From assembly GCA_028824715.1 (NCBI GenBank), contig JAPPCV010000089.1, positions 1-43,811 of the forward strand: DNA of 43,811 nt. The letters run 5' to 3'. Shown here one piece after another: positions 24,972 to 34,739 of the stretch (position 1 is the first letter of the stretch; the number at the start of each line of letters is the position of its first letter). Source of the stretch: Boseongicola sp. Lineage in GTDB: Bacteria > Pseudomonadota > Alphaproteobacteria > Rhodobacterales > Rhodobacteraceae. A program made the position numbers and the translations under genes. Under the pieces are notes generated by a model, which saw only the letters and a program-made list of their open reading frames with translations, was not told where the DNA came from and made no database searches.

Positions 24972-25742
24972 GTGTTGGGGCGAAACGGCACCGTAGGCAA
25001 GGCAATTGAAGTGCTTGATCAGGTGGCTGACCACGGCCGCCCGGTCCGGTTTTCCGAACTGCTGGACGGGTCGCGGTTCCCCAAGGCGACGCTGTACCGG
25101 TTCCTGCAATCGCTGGTGGGTCAAGGCATGCTTGCCTATGATGCCGAGCGGCAGACCTACATGCCGGGCTTGAGACTGGTGCGACTCGCCCATGCCGCCT
25201 GGCAACATTCGTCGCTGGCTCCGATCGCTCGCCCTCATGTCGATGCGCTGGCTGAAGTGGTGCGTGAGGCGGTCCATCTGGCGCAGATCGATCATGGGCA
25301 TGTCATCTTCGTGGACAAGCGCAAGAAAACGAACATGTTCGACACGCTTGCCCAGACCGGCCTGGTCGCACCCAGCTATTGCACGGGTGTCGGCAAGGCC
25401 ATCCTGGCATTCCTGCCCGAGGAAACCCGCAGCGAGGCTTTGAAGATGCAGGCCTTCGTGCCCTACACACCGCACACTCACAGGTCTCCAAGAAGTCTGT
25501 GGCCCGAACTTGACCAGATACGGGACGAGGGCATAGCATTCGACCGGGAAGAGCATGAACAGGGCATCATCTCCGTTGCTGCGCCCATCATCCCCGACCA
25601 GAGGCGCGTCGTCGGAGCGATTTCGATTGCGACCTCGACGTCCCGGCGGTCGCTCGACGAATTGAAGACGTTGAGTCCCACCCTGCGCGAGACGGCGTCG
25701 CGAATCGCGGCCGAAGTCCAGCCCTGGCAATTCCCCAACTAG
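24972..25742 (+). CDS. IclR family transcriptional regulator
   Basis: The 256-residue protein has an N-terminal winged helix (TVGKAIEVLDQVADHGRPVR, then FSELLDGSRFPKATLYRFLQ with the recognition helix) and the C-terminal IclR effector domain: VHLAQIDHGHVIFVDKR, APSYCTGVGKAILAFLPEE, and GIISVAAPIIPDQRRVVGAI near the end. I chose GTG 24972 because GGAGGA (24957-24962) sits nine bases upstream; ATG 24948 and TTG 24933 are alternatives in the same frame. It is divergent from the alpha-galactoside operon and 12 bases ahead of the ATPase gene, so it probably regulates both halves. The effector is unknown. Confidence 0.9.
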   Translation: MLGRNGTVGKAIEVLDQVADHGRPVRFSELLDGSRFPKATLYRFLQSLVGQGMLAYDAERQTYMPGLRLVRLAHAAWQHSSLAPIARPHVDALAEVVREAVHLAQIDHGHVIFVDKRKKTNMFDTLAQTGLVAPSYCTGVGKAILAFLPEETRSEALKMQAFVPYTPHTHRSPRSLWPELDQIRDEGIAFDREEHEQGIISVAAPIIPDQRRVVGAISIATSTSRRSLDELKTLSPTLRETASRIAAEVQPWQFPN

Positions 25743-25754
25743 AAGGAGCACCAA

Positions 25755-26810
<1,056 letters not shown>

Positions 26811-26982
26811 CGCGGACGCGCGCTTCGCAAACGCTGAGTCCAAGGCCCTGGGGCCGGAGCGCTGCGGCGACATTGCGCGCCTTGAACTCGTTCAGCATCC
26901 AATGACCAAAAGGCGCGGCGTGTAGCCATGGCCGCGGATCATGTTATCGGTTCCGACATGACTTCGTTGCTGCGGGCTCAAT

Positions 26983-28260
26983 TCAGGCGGGTGCCCTCTC
27001 GGAGTTGAGGATCTCGATCACCATTGCGGCGGTCCAGGTGAAATTGCTTCCACCGCAGGGTTCGGCAGTGCTGGGATCGTAGTATTCGGCAAAACCGCCT
27101 CTCTCAATCAGCCGGATGCTGTCGGCGTCGATGCGACGCGCCATGGCGTCTTGACCAGCGGCTTTCAGCCCGTCCGATATCATGTAGTTCACGATCAGCC
27201 AGACTGGGCCGCGCCAGTAGCGAAGACCGTCATATTCCGGCGCGGTCGGATCGTGGCTGGGCACCATGAACTGCGCGCTTTCGCCGAGCTTGGCAATGCG
27301 AGAGGCCAAGGCTTCGGCACGGGATTTCGGGATGGCGCAGAAGGCGGCCAGAATTCCGCCGATTGACGGGCTGTCAATCAGCTTGGCTGCCGCGCGGTCA
27401 TAGCACACGTATTGGCCAAGCCGTTGGTGCCAGAGGCTGTCTATCGCCTTGATGCCCCGTTCAGCGAAGGCACGGGACTCCGCGGCGATTTCCGACTCTC
27501 CGAGCCGTTCCGCAAGGTCGGCCAGATCGCAGCACGATCGGATAAGGATCGCGTTGAAGTCCGGATCGACCATGCGGAAGGGTGACGCATCGTGCAGTCT
27601 CGAGTTGTCCCAGCCGAGGCTGCGGAAGTGCTGAACCAGCCAGATATAGCGCTTGTACTGCTCATCCGTCGGTCGATGTGCGGGGTTCGCGTGGCTCGTG
27701 TCACGGCGCTGAAACTCGCCGACAGCTTCGGTCGGAACGCGGGCAAGGGCATCGTCCCAGTCAACCGAATTGTCTCGGCCCGATTCCCACGGGTGAATGA
27801 CCGCCACCAGTCCGGTGCCTTGCGGATCCCTGTAGCGGTAGAACCACTTGTGCCAGCCGTGAAGCCGCGGCAGCAAGGCACGAGCCCGCTTCTCGGCCAT
27901 TGCCCTGTCGCGGGAACGGTCGAAGATGCGCCGTACTGCAAAGCCTGCGACCGGCGGCTGGGTAATGCCCGAGGTCGGGACTTTCCGTGCCGTGCCCCAG
28001 ACATCCGGGCCTGGAAAGTAGCCGTCATCCGACTCGTGAAAGATGATGTGAGGAACCTTCCCGTCCTCCCACTGATGCGAGAACAGCGTCTCTATCTCGG
28101 TCCATGCGCGAGCCTCGTCGAAATGGGCAATGCCCAGGGCGCTCAGGGCAGAGTCCCAGTTCCACTGGAATGGATAGAGCCCGTGCGTCGGCACGGTATA
28201 GTGGCCGCGATCGTTGCGCGCGATTACGGCGCGGGCCCTTTCGATCAGATCCTGTTTCAC
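26983..28260 (-). CDS. GH63-type hydrolase resembling glucosylglycerate/mannosylglycerate hydrolase
   Basis: The 425-residue protein has an (alpha/alpha)6-barrel pattern: HGLYPFQWNWDSALSALGIA at the start, then PWESGRDNSVDWDDA, RYWRGPVWLIVNYMI (about residues 336-350) and FAEYYDPSTAEPCGGSNFTW near the end. These are features of GH63 and related amylo-glucosidase-like enzymes. Among those known to me, the short bacterial mannosylglycerate and glucosylglycerate hydrolases fit best in size and motifs. No signal peptide is present. The start is GTG 28260, with GAGGA overlapping the ATPase stop. It is the last gene of a LacI-controlled sugar import operon, so it probably cleaves the imported glycoside. 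Exact specificity is inference. Confidence 0.75.
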   Translation of the reverse strand: MKQDLIERARAVIARNDRGHYTVPTHGLYPFQWNWDSALSALGIAHFDEARAWTEIETLFSHQWEDGKVPHIIFHESDDGYFPGPDVWGTARKVPTSGITQPPVAGFAVRRIFDRSRDRAMAEKRARALLPRLHGWHKWFYRYRDPQGTGLVAVIHPWESGRDNSVDWDDALARVPTEAVGEFQRRDTSHANPAHRPTDEQYKRYIWLVQHFRSLGWDNSRLHDASPFRMVDPDFNAILIRSCCDLADLAERLGESEIAAESRAFAERGIKAIDSLWHQRLGQYVCYDRAAAKLIDSPSIGGILAAFCAIPKSRAEALASRIAKLGESAQFMVPSHDPTAPEYDGLRYWRGPVWLIVNYMISDGLKAAGQDAMARRIDADSIRLIERGGFAEYYDPSTAEPCGGSNFTWTAAMVIEILNSERAPA

Positions 28261-28269
28261 GGGCAGTCC

Positions 28270-29310
28270 TCAAGCGACGGCAAGCGTGGTATCGGGATCG
28301 AACCAGCGCATCCGGTCGGGTTGCGGCGCAAGAGTCAGTTGATCCCCCGGCTTGACGCTCATGTCGCTGTCAAGCACCGCGCGGAACATCGACCCTTGAA
28401 CCTCGCAGGTGATCAGCAGATGCGCGCCCAGCGGCTCCACCACCCTGGCCGTCGCTGTCAGGCCTTCGTCGGCGGGGCGCATGTCCTCGGGCCGAATCGC
28501 GAACTTGAGCGACTTTCCGCTGCTCGGACCATCCATGACCTGGCCTGCGACGGACCACTTTCCGTCGCCTGCCGGCGTGGCCGGCAGGAAATTCATCGGC
28601 GGGTTGCCGATGAACCCGGCGACAAACTCCGCTGCAGGATTGCGGTAGACCTCGATGGGGGAGGCTGCCTGCACGATTTCGCCCTGGTGCATCACGCTGA
28701 TCCGGTCGGCCATGGACATGGCTTCGACCTGGTCATGGGTGACATAGATCGCCGTTGTGTTGCTTGCGGCCAGAACGCCCTTGAGTTCGGCTCGCATCTC
28801 CATCCGCAGGAGCGCGTCAAGATTCGACAGCGGCTCGTCCATCAGGATCACGTCCGGCTCCATCGCCAGGGCGCGGGCCACGGCAACGCGCTGCCTCTGG
28901 CCGCCCGACAGCTCGCCGGAGTAGCGTTTCAGAAGTTGCTCGATGTGCATCAGCTCCGCGGTGCGTTCGACGCGGCGCTTCACCTCGTCGTTGGGCAGCT
29001 TCTGCATCCGAAGGCCGAAGCCAATGTTCTCGAACACCGTCAGGTGCGGAAAGACGGCGTAGTTCTGGAACACCATCGCGATGCCGCGATCCTTGGGGGC
29101 CAGGTGGTCCACCCGGCGCCCGCCAATCGAGACTTCGCCGGTCGTTGCGGTTTCCAGCCCGGCGATGATCCGCAGAAGCGTGGTCTTGCCGCAACCGGAG
29201 GCGCCGAGCAGCACCACGAATTCCTGATCCTGGATGGTCAGGTTGATGTCGTGCAGCGCCTGGTATGACCCGAAACGCTTGGCGACGTTCTTGATCTCGA
29301 TCTGAGCCAT
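28270..29310 (-). CDS. Sugar ABC transporter ATP-binding protein (UgpC/MalK type)
   Basis: The 346-residue ATPase shows Walker A GASGCGKTT, Q-loop VFQNYAVFPHLT, signature LSGGQRQRVAVARAL, Walker B VILMDEPLSNLD and switch His in YVTHDQVEAMSMAD. A C-terminal TOBE region ends MRWFDPDTTLAVA. It serves the second sugar importer. It lies 28 bases after the preceding permease gene and nine bases ahead of the GH63-type gene, on the minus strand. It is clearly distinct in sequence from the other MalK-type ATPase at 25755, so each importer in the window has its own motor. Confidence 0.94.
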   Translation of the reverse strand: MAQIEIKNVAKRFGSYQALHDINLTIQDQEFVVLLGASGCGKTTLLRIIAGLETATTGEVSIGGRRVDHLAPKDRGIAMVFQNYAVFPHLTVFENIGFGLRMQKLPNDEVKRRVERTAELMHIEQLLKRYSGELSGGQRQRVAVARALAMEPDVILMDEPLSNLDALLRMEMRAELKGVLAASNTTAIYVTHDQVEAMSMADRISVMHQGEIVQAASPIEVYRNPAAEFVAGFIGNPPMNFLPATPAGDGKWSVAGQVMDGPSSGKSLKFAIRPEDMRPADEGLTATARVVEPLGAHLLITCEVQGSMFRAVLDSDMSVKPGDQLTLAPQPDRMRWFDPDTTLAVA

Positions 29311-29338
29311 TTTCGTTTCCTTTCAGATATGCCCCGCT

Positions 29339-30178
29339 TCAGCGGTTGGCGATGCCCCACATGGCAAAGAGGTACTTGCGCACGGCGAAGATGAAAATCA
29401 GCGCCGGCACGACGAGGATGAATCCGCCCGCAAATTTCAGATGCAGGGGCGAGGTGTCGAGGTTCTGCAGCAGGAACGCCGTCAGAGTCCGGTTCTCGAT
29501 GGTCAGCACCGCGGCCGCGAAGACCTCGTTCCACGAGATCACGAAGGCGAAGATCGCGGATGCGGTGATCCCAGGCAGGATCAGCGGCAGCACGACCTTT
29601 GAAAATGCGGTGAGCCGCGTGCAGCCGAGCGTCCAGGCAGCCTCTTCCAGCTCCAGCGGAATGCCGGAGAAGAGCGCAAAGGTGATGAGCACCGCGAAGG
29701 GGATCGCCAGCGTTGTATGCACGAGAGCGAGACCGAACACGGTGTCGTCGAGCCCGGTCCGGATGAACATCACCGCCAGCGGGAGCGCCAGAAGCGGCAG
29801 CGGAAATGCCCGGGTCAGCAGGATCAGGAGCCGGAACAGCTCCTTGCCGTGGAAATCGAAGCGGGAGAGGGCATAGCCCGCCGGCGCCCCGATCGCGATG
29901 GACATGATCATGGTCAGCGCCGCCACGAGGACAGAGTTCTTCAGAGCTGTCAGCATCCCCGCGAAATTGGCAAAGAAGGTGAGGCTGCCGAGGTCGAACT
30001 CGGGGATGAACGGCTTGGGAAAGCTGTTCACCGTTTCCGGAGAGCTGAGCGTGTTGATCAGCAGGAAATACAGCGGCACGAGAACCCAGGCACAGAGCAG
30101 GGCAACCGCGCTGACATAGACCCAGCGGCCTGCCTGCCGCGCGTCGGGCGCGGCAGCATCGGTGGTGACGGCGGTCAT
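29339..30178 (-). CDS. Sugar ABC transporter permease (MalG type), second importer
   Basis: A 279-residue inner-membrane protein with six hydrophobic segments. VYVSAVALLCAWVLVPLYFL begins the first, and LEEAAWTLGCTRLTAFSKVV is the EAA loop, with Glu-Glu-Ala-Ala preceding the Gly. FVISWNEVFAAAVLT matches the MalG/carbohydrate-permease pattern. It overlaps the previous permease by four bases (ATGA), which indicates coupling. The substrate is presumably the glycoside of the GH63-type enzyme in the operon. Confidence 0.92.
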   Translation of the reverse strand: MTAVTTDAAAPDARQAGRWVYVSAVALLCAWVLVPLYFLLINTLSSPETVNSFPKPFIPEFDLGSLTFFANFAGMLTALKNSVLVAALTMIMSIAIGAPAGYALSRFDFHGKELFRLLILLTRAFPLPLLALPLAVMFIRTGLDDTVFGLALVHTTLAIPFAVLITFALFSGIPLELEEAAWTLGCTRLTAFSKVVLPLILPGITASAIFAFVISWNEVFAAAVLTIENRTLTAFLLQNLDTSPLHLKFAGGFILVVPALIFIFAVRKYLFAMWGIANR

Positions 30179-31020
30179 ATCGTGGCTCCTTTCGGGACGC
30201 GCAGGACGCGCAGGATGATCAGTGTGAAGGCGATGGAGATGGCCAGGATGATCAGCGCCATCGCTGCCGCTGCCCCGCTGTTCAGGAGATCGAACTGGTA
30301 GGCATAGGTTTCACCCATGAGGACGGGGAAGAGCGTGCCGCTAAGGGCGGCGACCACCGCGAAGATCTCGAAGGCCAGGATGACCCGCAAGATTAGCGCG
30401 GTTTGCAGGCTGGGGCGCAACAGCGGCAAGGTGATTCGCAGGAACCGTTTCCAGGGCGATGCGCCAAAGACCTCCGCCGCCTCGTAGTACTCCTTGGGGA
30501 TCAGCCCGATGCCCGCCACCAGGATCACCAGCATGATCGCGGTCGCGCGCCAGATCTCGGCCAGCATGATCGCCAAAAACACGATGCCTGGATTCTGGAA
30601 GGTCAGGAGGTTTACCGGCTTGTCGACGATTCCGAGGCCGCTCATCATCGAGTTCAGGAACCCTGACTGTTCGAAAATGGCCAGCCAGATGATGCCGGCA
30701 GCAAGGTCCGAGATGCCAAGAGGAATGGTCCAGACGTAGAGCACGAGGTCGCGGCCCTTCTGCATCCGGTTGACCATGGTGGCCATCAACAGCGCGAGCG
30801 CGAGCTGGATCGGCACCACCGCGGCCGCCAGAAGCAGCGTGTTGCGCATGGTGATCGGGAACTTCCAGTAGCTCGTCACCTCACGGAAGTTGTCGAGCGT
30901 GAAGCCGGCCCCGGTACTGAACGCCTGTTTCGAGACCAGCAGGAACGGATACAGGAAGAACAGGCACAGGAACAGTGTCACTGGCAGGATCAGGACATAG
31001 GGCAACAACCGAGCGTTCAT
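30175..31020 (-). CDS. Sugar ABC transporter permease (MalF type), second importer
   Basis: A 281-residue permease with about six helices, beginning MNARLLPYVLILPVTLFLCL. The EAA loop, EYYEAAEVFGASPWKRFLRI, contacts the ATPase. ATG 31020 was chosen because AAGGAGCGG lies just upstream; the open frame extends to 31305 but would run through the intergenic stem-loop. It is followed without a gap by the MalG-type permease and preceded, after 112 bases, by the binding-protein gene. Confidence 0.92.
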   Translation of the reverse strand: MNARLLPYVLILPVTLFLCLFFLYPFLLVSKQAFSTGAGFTLDNFREVTSYWKFPITMRNTLLLAAAVVPIQLALALLMATMVNRMQKGRDLVLYVWTIPLGISDLAAGIIWLAIFEQSGFLNSMMSGLGIVDKPVNLLTFQNPGIVFLAIMLAEIWRATAIMLVILVAGIGLIPKEYYEAAEVFGASPWKRFLRITLPLLRPSLQTALILRVILAFEIFAVVAALSGTLFPVLMGETYAYQFDLLNSGAAAAMALIILAISIAFTLIILRVLRVPKGATI

Positions 31021-31079
31021 CGGACCGCTCCTTTCTTGGCGCAGGGATGCGCCGTTGTCGGATTTTCTTCGGAGGATGT

Positions 31080-31105
31080 GCCCGGACCCAAGTTCGGGTC
31101 CGGGC
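31080..31105 (-). promoter_or_regulatory. Perfect stem-loop between second binding-protein and permease genes
   Basis: GCCCGGACCC (31080-31089) pairs perfectly with GGGTCCGGGC (31096-31105) around a 6-base loop. It lies 27 bases after the binding-protein stop codon, with no T-run. The placement is the same as the stem-loop at 23530 in the alpha-galactoside operon, and a role in raising binding-protein expression relative to permease is likely. Confidence 0.7.
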
Positions 31106-31132
31106 TCGGGAATAAGGCCCAGACGGCTCGCT

Positions 31133-32398
31133 CTATTCGACCGGGCAGGCCCCGTCGGAAGGTGCGTCGGGGGCCCAGCACGGCGCGCCGGTCTCCTCCA
31201 TGATTGCGGCCAGCCGGCCTTTCTGGTCGTCCAGGACGGCCCGGATGTCCTGGCCGGCCAGCACGATGCGCTCGAAACTGTCGACGAAAATGCGGTTGAA
31301 GTCACCGCCCTTGTCGCCCAGACCCGCGGGCAGCAGGCCCGGATTGGCGTCGGCCGAAGCGCTCATTTTCGCGACCGCGTCACCCGCGGCCTTCACCGAT
31401 GGCGGCAGGTCGCCGGGCAGTTCAACTTCCACCACGGGGAAGAAGTTGGTGGCGCGCAGCGTTGCGACTTGGGTTTCCGGCTTCAGCATGTACGCAACCA
31501 AGGCACTGGCCGCGTCCATGTCAGGCGCGGTGCGCGGGATGGCGACACCGGCCAGAACCGGCATGAAGCCGCGCCCGGTCGGGCCAGCGGGTGCCGGGAA
31601 GGCGACAAAGTCGTCGGGCCGCTCGTTGAATGCCTGGGCAAGGCGCGAGGTGTGGTCGAACACGATCCACGCGTCGCCCGACAGCAGCTGTTCCTGCATG
31701 AACGAGAAGTTGGTCGAGGCCGGGTTCGTGTGCGCCCAGAGCTCGCGCATCTTTTCCCACGCGGTCACGGCGGCGTCGGAGGCAAATGTGCGGACCACGC
31801 CATCGGTGAAGGAGGGGTAGAGATAGCCTTGGAAGAAGCGATGCTTCAGACCCTTTGGGCCGGCCGGGAAGCCGAACTTGGGCTCGCCCGCCGCCTCGTG
31901 CGCGTTGGCTGCCCACTGGATCAGCTGGTCGTAGGTGAGGGCGTCGACATCGGCGCCTTCTGGCAGGTACTGCAGCGCTTCCTTGCTGGCCGCCATGATG
32001 TAGCTGGCCTGCATCCAGGGAATGTACTGCATGCTGTCGGTGCCGAGCTTGGCAAGATCGTTGAACGTGCCCGAAGCGCTCATCACGCCAAGGTCGTCGA
32101 GGTCTACAAGATCATCGGGATTCATGGCGGAGAAGTCGCCATGCAGGGCGCCCAGGACCCCGATCGTCCCGGAACCTGCCTGAAGTTCGGCCTGAAGCCG
32201 GGTCAGCCACGGGCCGCCGTCGTTGGGCTGGTAGTCGACTTCGCCGGCACCGGCCAGGACCTGCTCGCGCATGGCTTGCGCCTCTTCGACGGGTTTTGCC
32301 TGCGTGGACCAGAACAGCACTTCAGCCTGGGCCGCGAACGCGGTGCAGGCAATGGCAACGCCGGACGCTGCGCCAAGAATTCTCGAATATAGGGTCAT
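31133..32398 (-). CDS. Sugar ABC transporter substrate-binding protein, second importer
   Basis: The 421-residue protein begins MTLYSRILGAASGVAIACTA, then FAAQAEV, a Sec signal peptide with AQA cleavage site. The mature part is an extracellular solute-binding domain: VLFWSTQAKPVEEAQAMREQ, IPWMQASYIMAASKEALQYL, GDAWIVFDHTSRLAQAF and GVAIPRTAPDMDAASALVAY are typical. ATG 32398 follows GGGAGGAAG. A C-terminal CWAPDAPSDGACPVE tail has two cysteines that could form a disulfide. It leads a LacI-controlled operon, and the ligand is unknown; a glucosyl- or mannosyl-glycerate-type glycoside is possible given the GH63-type enzyme. Confidence 0.9.
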   Translation of the reverse strand: MTLYSRILGAASGVAIACTAFAAQAEVLFWSTQAKPVEEAQAMREQVLAGAGEVDYQPNDGGPWLTRLQAELQAGSGTIGVLGALHGDFSAMNPDDLVDLDDLGVMSASGTFNDLAKLGTDSMQYIPWMQASYIMAASKEALQYLPEGADVDALTYDQLIQWAANAHEAAGEPKFGFPAGPKGLKHRFFQGYLYPSFTDGVVRTFASDAAVTAWEKMRELWAHTNPASTNFSFMQEQLLSGDAWIVFDHTSRLAQAFNERPDDFVAFPAPAGPTGRGFMPVLAGVAIPRTAPDMDAASALVAYMLKPETQVATLRATNFFPVVEVELPGDLPPSVKAAGDAVAKMSASADANPGLLPAGLGDKGGDFNRIFVDSFERIVLAGQDIRAVLDDQKGRLAAIMEETGAPCWAPDAPSDGACPVE

Positions 32399-32556
32399 GC
32401 TTCCTCCCTTGGGTGTCGGTCGGGGCCGGCCTTCGTGCCGACTCCCATCTGAAAACAGCCTCGCCTCGACCAGCGGTCGAATGGTCAGCCCTGTCGGGTG
32501 GCAAGCATTGGTCCATAGGCATGGCCATTGCGAATCGCCGCCCTTGGACACAGCCT

Positions 32557-32572
32557 GATATATCGTTATATC
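32557..32572. promoter_or_regulatory. LacI-type operator in the divergent promoter region
   Basis: GATATATCGTTATATC is a near-perfect palindrome with the central CG typical of LacI-family operators. On the minus strand a TTGACA (32576-32581) lies just upstream, so a regulator bound here would sit in the promoter spacer of the binding-protein operon. A second, weaker CG-centred site, TAAACGTTATA, is at 32668-32678, near the start of the lacI-type gene, and could mediate autoregulation. The rest of the 300-base divergent region contains no gene. Confidence 0.6.
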
Positions 32573-32698
32573 TCATGTCAAGAAAAATGTGAGACAAATT
32601 GGATTTTTTTTGCTGAGAAGCGATGATTCCCCTTGCGTATCTGAGCTTCCGCGCACAAAAATCAGCCTAAACGTTATACCCAATCGGAAGGTTCAACC

Positions 32699-33712
32699 GT
32701 GTCCGGCAAGCCAACACTGGAGACCGTCGCCAAGAAGGCGGGCGTTTCGGTTCCGACCGTGAGCCAGGCCTTGCGCGGCACCGGGAGGATCTCGGCTGAA
32801 ACCCGCAAGAAGGTGCTGGAGGCAGCAAGCAAGCTGCACTACGTGAAAGACTCCCGTGCCGCCTCCATGCGGTCGGGCGAAAACCACGAGATCGGATTCG
32901 TCATCAACCAGCTGCAGAACCCCTTCAATGCAGAGGTCATCAGCGGTGCCGTGGATCTGCTGGAAGCAAAGGGATACCTTGTCTCGATCGTTGACACGCG
33001 TGACGACTCCGATAGGCAGCAAAGGCAACTCGAAGCCTTCATCCGGCACGGTCGTGGCGGACTGCTTTGGGTTCCGGCGGCGGACACACGATCCGAGGCC
33101 TTGGAGCTGCTAAGCGCGCAGAGAATTCCCACAGTCACCTTTTTGAGACCCGTGCACCGTGACTTTGATCATGTAGGCATCCGCAATGCCGAGGCGACCG
33201 CAACAGCAACCGGCTACCTGGCGGATCTGGGTCACAGGCACATCGCCTATCTCGGCGGAACCGAAATGACACATGTGCGAAAGGAAAGGATCGAGGGATA
33301 CGAACGGGAGAGGGTGCGACGCGATCTGGCGCCGAGCGTGGTCTGGGACTGTGAGGATTACAAGCTGGCTGGGCTCAATGCCCTGTTGGACTTGCGTCGG
33401 GCGCATCCTGAAATCACTGCCGTGGTCTGCAATGGCGACGTGGTCGCACTCGGCGCCAGCCTTGCGCTCATTCGTGCGGGCCAATTGCCGGGCCACGACG
33501 TTTCAATCATCGGTTTCGACGACATTCAGGACGCAGCCGCTGCCACACCGCCGTTGACCACGATGGCCGTGCATCCCCAGAAACTGGGTCGCAAGCTGGC
33601 AAGGGTGCTGTTGGACCGAGTCGAAGATCCCAGCATGCCAGCGACCGTATCCGAGATTTCTGCGGAACTCGTGATCAGGGCCACGACGGGCCCACCGAGA
33701 GATCCCGCCTAG
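32699..33712 (+). CDS. LacI family transcriptional regulator
   Basis: The 337-residue protein begins with the LacI helix-turn-helix: PTLETVAKKAGVSVPTVSQA, then LRGTGRISAETRKKV and the hinge segment SKLHYVKDSRA. The rest is a periplasmic-binding-protein-like effector domain: IGFVINQLQNPFNAEVISGA, LLWVPAADTR and VSIIGFDDIQDAAAATPPLT are standard. The start is GTG 32699, nine bases after GGAAGG. It is divergent from the second sugar importer and is the obvious local repressor; the inducer is probably the imported sugar or a product. The downstream neighbour converges. Confidence 0.92.
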   Translation: MSGKPTLETVAKKAGVSVPTVSQALRGTGRISAETRKKVLEAASKLHYVKDSRAASMRSGENHEIGFVINQLQNPFNAEVISGAVDLLEAKGYLVSIVDTRDDSDRQQRQLEAFIRHGRGGLLWVPAADTRSEALELLSAQRIPTVTFLRPVHRDFDHVGIRNAEATATATGYLADLGHRHIAYLGGTEMTHVRKERIEGYERERVRRDLAPSVVWDCEDYKLAGLNALLDLRRAHPEITAVVCNGDVVALGASLALIRAGQLPGHDVSIIGFDDIQDAAAATPPLTTMAVHPQKLGRKLARVLLDRVEDPSMPATVSEISAELVIRATTGPPRDPA

Positions 33713-33815
33713 CCAGCCTGGAATCGTCCACCCGGAGGACCGGCTGCACTTTGTCGACAGGTCAGAAAAGTTCGTCTGATCACCGTCATTCTCATGTCAT
33801 GTGAACGGGATGGGC

Positions 33816-34385
33816 TTACCGCCCCCAGGTTCTGACCGGGCCGCAATCCATGTGGACAAAGCCGGAGCGCGAGTATCTGCCAACGCCGCCCGCAGAGCAA
33901 GAAACCGCCGCCCTGGCGACTTGGGCGACGCTGCGACCGTGCAGGCGGACGTCTGCCGCCTGGCCTTTCATGTGCAGCGAGTTCCGCGCAACGGCTCGGG
34001 AGCGCCGCCGCAGCATCGCGTTGGTCTTGGGTGACCGGTAGCCCGAAAGCAGGAGGAAGGGTGCATCCGCGTCCAGCAGCCGGTGGGACGCCGCGAGTAT
34101 GTCAATTGCACGCTTGTCTATCGCTTTCACCTGATTGGTGCGAACATCGCGCATGAAGGTGTTGATTTCCTTCAGAGCCTCGCGGATGTACTCGCCTTCG
34201 ATCCAATAGATCGTGTCGATGCTTTCGCCGGTCCGACCTGAATACATCTTGATCTTGCGGATGTCACCTGAGCCGCGCAGAAAGCCGAAGGCGTTGGTGT
34301 AGCTTGGTGCCGCGACCACTGCCGTGGCGCAGAACGCTCCCAGCAATCCTCGTCGCGTCAAGACGCTCGAATGGAAAGTTTCCAT
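33816..34385 (-). CDS. DUF882/YcbK family periplasmic peptidase-like protein
   Basis: A 189-residue protein with a twin-arginine-like leader: LTRRGLLGAFCATAVVAAPS, residues 9-28. The C-terminal part has the peptidase M15/YcbK-type zinc site pattern: LLSGYRSPKTNAML, NSLHMKGQAADVRL (His-x-x-Gly-x-Ala-x-Asp) and SGFVHMDCGPVRTWG (His-x-Asp). These residues bind zinc in D-Ala-D-Ala-type endopeptidases that trim peptidoglycan. I chose ATG 34385 so that the Tat motif lies near the start; the open frame extends upstream to 34577. It is convergent with the LacI gene and divergent from the amino-acid binding protein gene. Confidence 0.88.
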   Translation of the reverse strand: METFHSSVLTRRGLLGAFCATAVVAAPSYTNAFGFLRGSGDIRKIKMYSGRTGESIDTIYWIEGEYIREALKEINTFMRDVRTNQVKAIDKRAIDILAASHRLLDADAPFLLLSGYRSPKTNAMLRRRSRAVARNSLHMKGQAADVRLHGRSVAQVARAAVSCSAGGVGRYSRSGFVHMDCGPVRTWGR

Positions 34386-34739
34386 GCTCAAGCTTACGTC
34401 CCGTAATTTCTGCCTGCGATACCTACGCCGCACCGACAGATGCACCTTCGTTGTCCCCCAGGCACCACGTTCGTATAACTCAAACGGGTGCCAGTGGGAA
34501 CCTCTTTGTCTCAAGCGTTGCGGCCAAGGCGGCAAAATCGGCAAGAAACCGCCCATTGACACATTTCCTTGCGTCATGCGGCAACGCGGGGCACAAGATA
34601 GGCGGCATTTCGGCGCTGCGATGCGATTGCATACCCCCCAAATGGGGCTGGGGCGCTGGAATGCGTCTGCGGAACTGCCTTGCCGCCCTGGATCAACTGG
34701 CGCAGTCTGAAGTCAAGCTCATGACAAAGGAGAAAGCAA
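34386..34739. other. Divergent intergenic region, regulatory sequence only
   Basis: This stretch of about 354 bases separates the divergent DUF882-type and amino-acid binding protein genes. It contains TTGACA at 34556-34561 pointing toward the binding-protein gene, but no good -10 box at the usual distance. The AAAGGAGAAAG ribosome site is at 34725-34735. Open frames here are shadow-like. No RNA gene was recognised. Confidence 0.45.

Noticed and set aside
24831-25754. Upstream extension of the binding-protein frame across the iclR gene
   Set aside because: It covers the divergent regulator on the opposite strand; the signal peptide and ribosome site set the start at 24830.
27592-29268. Plus-strand 558-codon open frame across the GH63-type and ATPase genes
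   Set aside because: Both minus-strand genes are clearly real, and the plus-strand translation is rich in Arg, Gly and His with no domains.
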